Positions 1 through 5,585 of a stretch of DNA of 7,322 nt are shown here, in pieces. A model generated the notes under the pieces. The model made no database searches. It saw only the letters and a program-made list of their open reading frames with translations, and was not told where the DNA came from. A program made the position numbers and the translations under genes. Source of the stretch: JACDAN01 sp046714355 (GTDB lineage Bacteria; Actinomycetota; Thermoleophilia; Gaiellales; Gaiellaceae); contig JBKKAR010000145.1 of assembly GCA_046714355.1 (NCBI GenBank), positions 1 to 7,322 on the forward strand, written 5' to 3'. The number at the start of each line of letters is the position of its first letter. Position 1 is the first letter of the stretch.

Positions 1-99
1 CTCGCCCTCGTCCACGTGCAGGCTGAGCTTGTCGGCGACGCTGAGCCCGCCGAACGACTTGCTGACGCCTCGCAGCTCGAAGAGGGGTTCCTTCGTCAC
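1..99 (-). CDS. livG: LivG-like ABC transporter ATP-binding protein, N-terminal fragment
   Basis: Only the first 33 residues are present; the gene continues beyond the left edge. The start is a GTG at 99-97 that overlaps the livM stop by four bases (GTGA), with GGAG five bases upstream. The visible peptide has the usual opening of a branched-chain-type ABC ATPase: a short lead, then L-R-G-V-S-K-S-F-G-G-L and a second strand up to D-E-G-E, just before where Walker A would begin. No Walker motif lies inside the window, so the ATPase call rests on this opening and on gene order after the livH/livM permeases. In this family the subunit sits on the cytoplasmic face and powers import, usually paired with a second ATPase (LivF), which would be expected next to the left. 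Position 23 (A-D-K) is often A-L-D or A-V-D in relatives. Confidence 0.85.
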   Translation of the reverse strand, partial: MTKEPLFELRGVSKSFGGLSVADKLSLHVDEGE

Positions 100-1541
100 A
101 CGATCTCCACGCGCGGCGTGCCGAGCAGTCCCTGCGGCCGGACAGTCATCAGGAAGACGAGCAGCGCGCCGAACAGGATCCAGCGGGCGACGGCGGGCTG
201 CTCCACGAAGCTCGTCTCCCAGACGATCGCGGCGAGGTAGACGGTCGGGACCAGCACAATCGTGCGCCGCCACCCGCGGATGCGGGTGAGGGCGAGGATC
301 GCGACGATCAGGGCGATGTACGCGATGTTGGCGAAGCGCTCGTTCCCTGCCGGGATGATCACCCAGTCCGAGACCACACTGCCGAACCGGCCGCCCTCGA
401 CGACGGCGCCGGCGGTCCACGACGGCGAGATGGCCTCGGCAAGCGTGTGCGCGACGAGCCCGAACGCGAGCGTGCCGCCCAGCACGGCCGCCAGCCGCCA
501 CCACGGCCGCATGGCCAGCGCGAGCAGGAGCACGATCACCGCGTAGAAGAGGATCCGCGCATTGTCCTGGGGGTTCTCCGGGGCGAGGAACTGGAAGGAG
601 ACATTGATCACGATCGCGCCGATCACGACGCCGGTCAGGCTTCCGATTCCGCCCAGGATCACGATCGCGTAGATCGTGATCAGGATGGGTAGCGCGAAGT
701 TCCCCGACGTGACCGCAGTGAGCACCGCGGCGAAGATGCAGCCGGTGAGGCCGGCGATGCCCGCGCCGAACGCGAACGCCATCAGCTTCAGACGGTTGAC
801 CGGCATGCTCATCACCTCGGCGGCGAGCGGGTCCTCGCGCAGCGCCCGCCAAGCTCTCCCGGTCCTCGACTCGCTCAGAAAGTGGAGCCCGGTCAGGACG
901 AGCAGGACGACGGCGAGGATGAACCAGTACTGCTGGCGCCTGGTCGTCAGCTCGTAGCCGAAGAGGTCGTTGGGGTCGATGTCCGCGATCCCGTTCGGCC
1001 CGCCGGTGAGGCCCTTGCCGCGCACAGTGGGGTTCGCCGCGTTGACGAAGACGACAAACGCCTGTCCGAAGAAGAGCGTGACGATCGCGAGGTAGTCGCC
1101 GAGCAGCCGCCTGGAAGGGATACCGAGCACCAGGCCGAGGAGCGCCGTGCTGACCACGACGACGGGGATCGAGATCGCCGAGGGCCAGTGGATCCCGTAG
1201 TGCTCGGACGACAGCAGGGCGTAGAAGTACGCTCCGAAGCCGAAGAGGGCGACGTAGCCGAGGTCGAGCAGCCCCGCGTAGCCCACGACGACATTGAGGC
1301 CGAGGCCGAGCAGGACGTAGACCAGCGTGAAGATCCCGTAGGCGAAGAGATCGCCCCGGCCCATCCACAGCGGCAGGGACGCCGCGATCACCGCGAAGAG
1401 GACGAGGCGCGTCCAGGGAGGCACGAGCTCGTCAATCCGGCGGGCGAGGCCGGCGAACCCGGTGCGGCGCTCGCGCCGGTCCTCGACGTTCGCGACCCAC
1501 TCGTCGACGCCGACCCGCGGCTTGTCTCCGCCGGCTTCCAT
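96..1541 (-). CDS. livM: LivM-like branched-chain-type ABC transporter permease with enlarged C-terminal membrane region
   Basis: Integral membrane permease of a HAAT-family importer, partner of the LivH-like protein and of the LivG ATPase. It has 481 residues. The first 45 are polar and likely cytoplasmic; hydrophobic helices follow. Family hallmarks are G-L-G-L-N-V-V-V-G-Y-A-G-L-L-D-L-G (79-95), the G-D-Y-L-A-I-V-T-L region (148-156), the ATPase-coupling loop S-R-T-G-R-A-W-R-A-L-R-E-D (225-237) and the glycine-rich G-G-I-G-S-L-T-G segment (297-304). Most LivM proteins end soon after this with one helix and R-P-x-G-L-L-G. Here such an ending appears at about 328-346 (A-R-I-L-F-Y...M-R-P), about 105 residues with further hydrophobic segments follow, and a second ending occurs at 452-474 (R-P-Q-G-L-L-G). 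ATG at 1541 overlaps the livH stop by one base (TGATG), with AGAAGG four bases upstream. Family is certain; transported substrate is unknown. Confidence 0.93.
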   Translation of the reverse strand: MEAGGDKPRVGVDEWVANVEDRRERRTGFAGLARRIDELVPPWTRLVLFAVIAASLPLWMGRGDLFAYGIFTLVYVLLGLGLNVVVGYAGLLDLGYVALFGFGAYFYALLSSEHYGIHWPSAISIPVVVVSTALLGLVLGIPSRRLLGDYLAIVTLFFGQAFVVFVNAANPTVRGKGLTGGPNGIADIDPNDLFGYELTTRRQQYWFILAVVLLVLTGLHFLSESRTGRAWRALREDPLAAEVMSMPVNRLKLMAFAFGAGIAGLTGCIFAAVLTAVTSGNFALPILITIYAIVILGGIGSLTGVVIGAIVINVSFQFLAPENPQDNARILFYAVIVLLLALAMRPWWRLAAVLGGTLAFGLVAHTLAEAISPSWTAGAVVEGGRFGSVVSDWVIIPAGNERFANIAYIALIVAILALTRIRGWRRTIVLVPTVYLAAIVWETSFVEQPAVARWILFGALLVFLMTVRPQGLLGTPRVEIV

Positions 1542-2581
1542 CAGACCTTCTGGATCGCCCGCGTGCCGAGGAGGCCGCTCGGCCGAACGAGCAGGACGAG
1601 GATCAGGATCCCGAAGACCGTGAGATCGGACCAGCGGCCGCCGAGGTAACCGCCGGCGAACGACTCGGCAAGGCCCACGAGCAACCCGCCGAGCATCGCG
1701 CCCGGGATGCTGCCGATCCCGCCGACGACCGCGGCGGTGAAGCCCTTGAGGCCGGCGAGGAAGCCCATGAAGTGGAACACCTGGCTGAAGAGCAGCCCGA
1801 ACATCACGCCGGCCGCGCCGGCCAGGAGCGACCCGATGAAGAACGTCGACGCGATCACCCGGTCGGTGTCGATCCCCATCATCGCCGCGGCCTCGCGGTC
1901 ATAAGAGGTCGCGCGCATCGCCTTCCCGATCGCGGTCTTGGCGACGAGCAGGGTCAGGGCGACCATCAGCCCGACCGTCGTCGACAGGACGATCACCTGG
2001 ATCAGCTGGACGTTCACGTTCTTGACGACGAACAGGGGGTCGGTCAGCGGGCCGGGCTCGAAGAACTCCGGGTTCTTGGAGCCGAGGACGAACGAGTCGT
2101 AGCTGCGGAACTGCGCTCCGAAGAGGAGGAGCGCGCTGTTCTGGATGAAGAAGGACACGCCGAGCGCGCTGATCAGCGGCGCGATTCGAGGAGCGTCGCG
2201 TAAGGGCCTGTACGCAAACCGCTCGATGACCACGCCGAGCAGACCCGAGCCGACCATCGCGGCGAGGAACATGAGGGCGATCAGGGGTGCTATAGCGATG
2301 TTGGGCGAGAGCGGCCCGCCGAGCAGCGTGAGGACGCCGTAGCCGGCGAACGCTCCGATCATGTAGACGTCGCCGTGGGCGAAGTTGAGCAGCTTGAGGA
2401 TCCCGTAGACCATCGAGTAGCCGAGCGCGATCAACGCATAGAGGCTCCCCAGGGTGATCCCGTTCACGAGGAGCTGGATGAACAGCTCTGCGTTGAAGGC
2501 CAGCGGGATGGGCACGAGACGAAAGGTTCTCAGAACGGCGTGCGACCCATCGAGTTGATGGGCCGCACGCCGTTTCGTCAT
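1541..2581 (-). CDS. livH: LivH-like branched-chain-type ABC transporter permease
   Basis: Second membrane permease of the HAAT importer. As drawn it has 346 residues. Recognisable parts: an N-terminal helix with L-V-N-G-I-T-L-G-S-L-Y-A-L-I-A-L-G-Y (38-55), the very characteristic L-N-F-A-H-G-D-V-Y-M-I-G-A-F (65-78), the coupling loop with T-A-I-G-K-A-M-R-A (216-224), the segment V-V-G-G-I-G-S-I-P-G-A (285-295) and the closing R-P-S-G-L-L-G-T (333-340). The start is doubtful. LivH proteins usually begin only a few residues before the E-L-F-I-Q-L-L-V-N-G stretch, but the only in-frame ATG (2581) adds about 30 atypical residues encoded largely by a strong stem-loop at 2534-2574. A GTG at 2515, below the hairpin, would give a 324-residue protein of more usual shape, but I see no good ribosome site before it. 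It follows the receptor gene by 12 bases from the ATG start and overlaps livM by one base. Confidence 0.93.
   Translation of the reverse strand: MTKRRAAHQLDGSHAVLRTFRLVPIPLAFNAELFIQLLVNGITLGSLYALIALGYSMVYGILKLLNFAHGDVYMIGAFAGYGVLTLLGGPLSPNIAIAPLIALMFLAAMVGSGLLGVVIERFAYRPLRDAPRIAPLISALGVSFFIQNSALLLFGAQFRSYDSFVLGSKNPEFFEPGPLTDPLFVVKNVNVQLIQVIVLSTTVGLMVALTLLVAKTAIGKAMRATSYDREAAAMMGIDTDRVIASTFFIGSLLAGAAGVMFGLLFSQVFHFMGFLAGLKGFTAAVVGGIGSIPGAMLGGLLVGLAESFAGGYLGGRWSDLTVFGILILVLLVRPSGLLGTRAIQKV
2534..2574 (-). terminator. Stem-loop between livJ and livH (attenuator or mRNA 3'-end stabiliser)
   Basis: Arms 2534-2544 and 2564-2574 are perfectly complementary over 11 base pairs (AACGGCGTGCG against CGCACGCCGTT). 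After a single mismatch the stem continues for six more pairs (2546-2551 with 2557-2562), closing on a five-base loop. In the direction of transcription it starts 19 bases after the receptor stop codon. What follows (CTGAGAACCTTTCG) has no long T run, so a complete intrinsic terminator is not indicated; partial termination or protection of the upstream receptor mRNA fits better. In several importer operons a hairpin after the binding-protein gene keeps the receptor in excess over the permeases; that this applies here is inference. The element falls in codons 3-16 of livH if that gene starts at 2581. Confidence 0.7.
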
Positions 2582-2593
2582 GAGCTCGTTTCG

Positions 2594-3799
2594 CTAGGAG
2601 ACGCGGATGTACACGCCGCGGTTGTTGATCCGGTAGATCCCGAAGTTGGCCGGGGTCGCCATGTCACCGGGGCCGAGCACGCCCATGCGCCGCTGCATGA
2701 ATTTCACCTGGAACCCGACGAGCGACTGAGCCTTCGGGATGTTGGTGCTGTTGATGAAGCGGCGGACCTCGGCGCGCGTCGCCTTGCCGTTGGCGCACGC
2801 CTTGTCGATCGCCCGCCCGACGACGTCGGCCGCCTGGTAGCTCGGCAGGCCGAAGAGCTCGGTCTTGCCCTTGCCCGGGCCCTTCCTGTAGGCCGTGATG
2901 ATCGGGCTGGCCAGGTTGATCGGGAAGAACGACACGTACGAGCCGGGGATCTTGAAGTTGTCCGGGTCGAACAGGCCGTCCGAGCCGAACAGGACCGCCT
3001 GCTTGCCGGCCGCCCGGAGCTGCTGGCCGAAGAGCTGCGCCTTCGGAGCCAGCTGCCAGGGGATGTAGACCGACTGCGTGTTGGACGGGATCCGGGCCAC
3101 CAGCGACGAGAAGTCGGTCGTGTCGGCCTCGTTCACGGACTCACGCTGGACGGTCACGCCGCCCGAGCGGAGGACGCCCTGCACGTTGTCCGCGAGACCC
3201 GTGCTGTACGAGTTCTGCGCGTCGACGACAGCGACCCTGGTGTGACGCAGGGTCTGACGGATGTAGTTCGCAACCCGCGGCCCCTGCTGGTCGTCGTTCG
3301 GGACGGTACGGAAGAAGTACCCGCGCCGAGTTCCGTCCGTCGTCAGGCTCGTGCGGGTCGCGGAGCCGGAGACGAACCCGAGTCCGCCGCTCTTGAGCGT
3401 CGCCGTCGAGACCTGCACCTCCTGGCTGCCCGCCGGCCCGACCATGCCCAGGATCGACGAGTTGGAGGCGAACCGCTCGGCGACTTGAATCGCCTGCGCG
3501 GTGTCCGGCAACTGCGTGTCGCCCGAGACGACGCGGAACTTCTTTTTGTGCGTGCGGTTGTAGCGCGTCACGAAGTAGCGCGCCCACCGGAGCTGCTGTG
3601 ACCCGATCGATGCGGCCGGGCCCGTGATGGGCGCGGCGACGCCGATCGTTCTTGTCCTACCGCACGTGATCAGCGCGGTGTTGCTCGCCGTCGGCGACTT
3701 GGCCGCGGCAGGCGTGGAGCCTCCGGCCGTGCCCGTCGCCACAGCGAGTGCTGTGAGCGCCGCGAGCGCCGACAGGATCGAAACAAGAGCCTTTCTCAT
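2594..3799 (-). CDS. livJ: LivJ-like substrate-binding protein of a HAAT-family ABC importer (Peripla_BP_6 type)
   Basis: Exported receptor that captures the ligand and delivers it to the LivH/LivM permeases. It has 401 residues. The N-terminus M-R-K-A-L-V-S-I-L-S followed by an alanine/leucine-rich core to about residue 22 is a signal peptide, cleaved probably near A21 or A25. There is no lipobox Cys just after it, so this looks secreted rather than lipid-anchored. The mature fold opens with R-T-I-G-V-A-A-P-I-T-G-P-A-A-S-I-G (50-66), typical of type I leucine/amide receptors, followed by G-M-V-G-P-A-G-S (118-125) and S-G-S-A-T-R-T (144-150), regions that face the ligand in the family. There are only two cysteines, C46 and C335. 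I chose ATG 3799 because it gives the signal peptide directly and carries AAGGAGG four bases upstream; longer forms would run back into the cupin gene. Its stop is followed by the hairpin at 2534-2574. Ligand not deducible; family members bind amino acids, amides, urea or aromatic acids. Confidence 0.93.
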   Translation of the reverse strand: MRKALVSILSALAALTALAVATGTAGGSTPAAAKSPTASNTALITCGRTRTIGVAAPITGPAASIGSQQLRWARYFVTRYNRTHKKKFRVVSGDTQLPDTAQAIQVAERFASNSSILGMVGPAGSQEVQVSTATLKSGGLGFVSGSATRTSLTTDGTRRGYFFRTVPNDDQQGPRVANYIRQTLRHTRVAVVDAQNSYSTGLADNVQGVLRSGGVTVQRESVNEADTTDFSSLVARIPSNTQSVYIPWQLAPKAQLFGQQLRAAGKQAVLFGSDGLFDPDNFKIPGSYVSFFPINLASPIITAYRKGPGKGKTELFGLPSYQAADVVGRAIDKACANGKATRAEVRRFINSTNIPKAQSLVGFQVKFMQRRMGVLGPGDMATPANFGIYRINNRGVYIRVS

Positions 3800-3803
3800 C
3801 TTT

Positions 3804-3810
3804 CCTCCTT
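3804..3810 (-). promoter_or_regulatory. Strong ribosome binding site of the livJ-like gene
   Basis: Reads AAGGAGG on the minus strand, four bases before ATG 3799. It is the best Shine-Dalgarno match in the window, lies in the 23-base gap after the cupin stop, and fixes the receptor start. It is consistent with high translation of the receptor compared with the neighbouring genes. Confidence 0.85.
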
Positions 3811-3822
3811 CTTTCAGAGCGA

Positions 3823-4539
3823 TCATTCTGACTCGTATGCCCTCGAGGCGGGATCGCCTGAGGGATGGAAGACCCCGAGTACTCGCATTGACCCCTTTCC
3901 GGTGTTCTCCAGGCAATGCTCGACGAGCGGCGGAAGATGCATGGCCGACCCCGGGCCGATCACTCTCTCCTGCCCGCCGAGGTGAAGGATTCCTTCGCCG
4001 TCGATGATGTAGACGATCTCGTCGTAGATATGGCTGTGCATGGGTGCACGTCCCGGCGAGATTAGCCCGACGAACTGCGTGATGTCGAGGCAGCCGATGT
4101 CCTGGTTGACGAGGTAGCGGAACTTGCGGTCGGCGCCCGCATCGAGCGTCGGCTGGTCGGCATAACGGACAGTGCGACGGGCCGGATCGAGCGCCGTTCC
4201 CTGCTCCTGCGGTGCCTCGACGACCACGACCACCAGCTCCTCCGGGCCGGGGTTCTCGAGCTCGTACTCCTCCCCTGACACCACGTAGGCGCCCGTCTCC
4301 GGCTCAAGTGGATGTTGCTCGTCGGCCACGCGAAGCGTCCCTCGCCCAGCGCTGACATAGAGCAGCTCCTGCATGCCGTCGAGCCGGTGCGGCCCGGACC
4401 GCCCCTGCCCGCAACGGATCACGCGCTGCGCGAGATGCTCCGAACCGTGGCTGCGGTCGATCGTGACTTCTACGTCGGCGTTGTCGATCGCTCCACCTCT
4501 TGGACGTGCGCCTGAACCTGCATGGTGCAATTCTCGCAC
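3823..4539 (-). CDS. Two-domain cupin (bicupin) protein, function unknown
   Basis: First gene of the minus-strand operon, ending 23 bases before the receptor start. The 238-residue maximal reading frame contains two cupin barrels. The second (about 150-225) has a complete metal-binding signature: H168-x-H170-x3-E174 followed by Y-I-I-D-G-E-G, then P-P-L-V-E-H208-x3-N. The first (about 35-110) keeps H51 and E58 before Y-V-S-A-G-R-G, but the second His of motif 1 is Leu/Arg and the motif-2 His is missing (G-E-E-Y-E-L-E-N-P), so it probably lacks metal. One working site in the C-terminal cupin is a layout also known in bicupin enzymes such as ureidoglycine aminohydrolase; I do not claim that identity. 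No signal peptide, so cytoplasmic. The GTG start at 4539 is the longest possible and lies only 17 bases from the divergent ATG; an ATC at 4488 behind a very good ribosome site is an alternative. Role may be enzymatic or ligand sensing. Confidence 0.85.
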   Translation of the reverse strand: MRELHHAGSGARPRGGAIDNADVEVTIDRSHGSEHLAQRVIRCGQGRSGPHRLDGMQELLYVSAGRGTLRVADEQHPLEPETGAYVVSGEEYELENPGPEELVVVVVEAPQEQGTALDPARRTVRYADQPTLDAGADRKFRYLVNQDIGCLDITQFVGLISPGRAPMHSHIYDEIVYIIDGEGILHLGGQERVIGPGSAMHLPPLVEHCLENTGKGSMRVLGVFHPSGDPASRAYESE

Positions 4540-4556
4540 TCTCTAGGATCGGTTTG
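4489..4556. promoter_or_regulatory. Compact divergent promoter/operator region between the two operons
   Basis: This stretch must hold the control signals for both directions unless a promoter lies inside a gene. On the plus strand TAGGAT (4544-4549) resembles an actinobacterial -10 element and ends seven bases before ATG 4557, which would give an almost leaderless mRNA; I find no convincing -35 at the right distance. Two small dyads lie together upstream: TGCA-TGG-TGCA (4519-4529) and GTGC-AATTCTC-GCAC (4525-4539). These could be an operator for a shared regulator, but arms of four bases can occur by chance. No regulator gene is seen in the window. Confidence 0.4.
4494..4499 (-). promoter_or_regulatory. 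Putative ribosome binding site for the cupin gene (before an ATC codon)
   Basis: Minus strand reads AAGAGGTGGAGCG then ATC, in frame with the cupin at residue 18 of the maximal frame. GAGGTG is a six-base match to the anti-Shine-Dalgarno sequence, ideally placed five bases before the ATC (4488-4486). No in-frame ATG, GTG or TTG occurs at this spacing; the GTG inside GAGGTG is in another frame that stops within nine codons. Use as a start site is inferred and would need a rare initiator. Confidence 0.35.
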
Positions 4557-5585
4557 ATGCCACCGCCCTTCCGGATCGGGGTTATGCAGCTCACGATGGA
4601 GCCGCTCGACGAGATGCTGGAGTCTGCGCGGGTTATGGACGAGGCCGGTATGGACACCGTTTGGCTGGCCGAGGCGTACCCCTGGTGGCGCAAGCACGGC
4701 ATGGAGGCGCGCTCGTCGACGGTCGTGTCCGCGCTGATCGCGCGCGAGACGACGCGGCTGACGATCGGGTGGGGAATCATCTCGCCGTTTACCCGGCACC
4801 CGGTTCAGGCGGCGATGGACGCGAGGGTCGTCCAGGAGGCGGCCGGGCCCGGCCGTTTCCTGCTCGGGTTCGGCACCTCGAAGATCTTCCTCAACAACTC
4901 GAAAATGCAGACGAACCGCACGCTGGGGCCGATGCGCGACGCGGTCACGATCGTGAGGGGTGTCCTCTCGGGCGAGGAGTTCCAATACGACGGAGACACA
5001 TGGAGCGCCGACGTGCCGGCGCTCCAGAAGGAAGCGCACACCCCGCGAGAGGTGCCGCCGGTCTACGTCGCGGCGACGGCGCCGAAGATGCAGGCGCTGG
5101 CCGGAGAGATCGCCGATGGCTGCCTGACGCCCTCGATCACGACTCCCGCGTTCGTCCGCTACACGCTGGAGAACGTCGCGCGCGACATCGACATCGGCTG
5201 CACCGTGGTCGCTTCGATCGCGCACGACCGGGACGAGGGCCGCGACGGGGCGCGCGAGATCGCCGGGATGTACCTCGCGAACAAGGTGCAGAACATCCAG
5301 GGGTCGGCGGACACGCTGCTCGACCTCGCCGGGATCGAGCAGGACGAGATCCGGCCCGTCGCGGAGGCGATGGAGCGGGGCGGGCGGCTGGCGGCCAAGG
5401 AGCAGGTGACGGACGAGCTGCTGGACAAGTGCAAGCCAATCGCCGGAACGCCCGGCGACTGCATCGCGGCGATCGATGAGTATCGCGACGCCGGCTGCAC
5501 GCACGTGATGCTCGAGCTCTGGGGCGACAAGCGCCACGAGCAGATCCGCATGTTCGGCGAGAAAGTGCTCCCTCACTTCCGATGA
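4557..5585 (+). CDS. LLM-class (luciferase-like) flavin/F420-dependent oxidoreductase
   Basis: First gene of the plus-strand operon, 342 residues, the usual size for bacterial luciferase-like TIM-barrel oxidoreductases. Visible family signs are the first strand F-R-I-G-V-M (5-10), A-G-M-D-T-V-W-L-A-E (30-39), I-S-P-F-T-R-H-P-V-Q-A-A-M-D-A (75-89), G-R-F-L-L-G-F-G (99-106), the cofactor-phosphate region P-P-V-Y-V-A-A-T-A-P-K-M (167-178) with L-A-G-E-I-A-D-G (181-188), and a closing G-T-P-G-D-C-I-A-A-I-D-E (297-308). The V-Y-V-A-A-x-x-P-K-M/A-G-E-I-A-D-G combination is typical of the methylene-tetrahydromethanopterin-reductase-like branch, many of which use F420; FMN is not excluded. No signal peptide, so cytoplasmic. 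ATG 4557 is chosen because it begins just before the first strand and has AGGA eight bases upstream; a TTG at 4500 would add 19 unrelated residues. It overlaps the M20 gene by ATGA. Reaction and substrate unknown; an oxidation that opens the pathway is inferred. Confidence 0.9.
   Translation: MPPPFRIGVMQLTMEPLDEMLESARVMDEAGMDTVWLAEAYPWWRKHGMEARSSTVVSALIARETTRLTIGWGIISPFTRHPVQAAMDARVVQEAAGPGRFLLGFGTSKIFLNNSKMQTNRTLGPMRDAVTIVRGVLSGEEFQYDGDTWSADVPALQKEAHTPREVPPVYVAATAPKMQALAGEIADGCLTPSITTPAFVRYTLENVARDIDIGCTVVASIAHDRDEGRDGAREIAGMYLANKVQNIQGSADTLLDLAGIEQDEIRPVAEAMERGGRLAAKEQVTDELLDKCKPIAGTPGDCIAAIDEYRDAGCTHVMLELWGDKRHEQIRMFGEKVLPHFR

Noticed and set aside
882..1649. 255-codon open frame on the plus strand opposite livM
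   Set aside because: Highly charged and antisense to the conserved LivM core; no family features.
3233..3254. Seven-base perfect inverted repeat (GACCCTG...CAGGGTC) inside livJ
   Set aside because: Lies within well-conserved coding sequence, is short, and has no T run; likely chance in GC-rich DNA.
2375..3601. 408-codon open frame on the plus strand opposite livJ and part of livH
   Set aside because: It is antisense to clear receptor and permease genes, is extremely rich in Arg, Asp, Glu and Val with no domain-like pattern, and is a by-product of high GC codon bias.
3800..3916. Upstream extension of the livJ-like frame to 3916
   Set aside because: Adds 39 non-signal-like residues overlapping the cupin C-terminus; the ATG at 3799 has a strong ribosome site and begins a proper signal peptide.
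4500..4556. TTG at 4500 as the start of the LLM gene
   Set aside because: The extra 19 residues are unrelated to the family's beginning, and ATG 4557 with AGGA upstream lies just before the first barrel strand.
4470..5576. 368-codon open frame on the minus strand opposite the LLM gene
   Set aside because: Arg/Asp/Leu-rich low-complexity translation opposite a well-supported oxidoreductase, with no recognisable motif.
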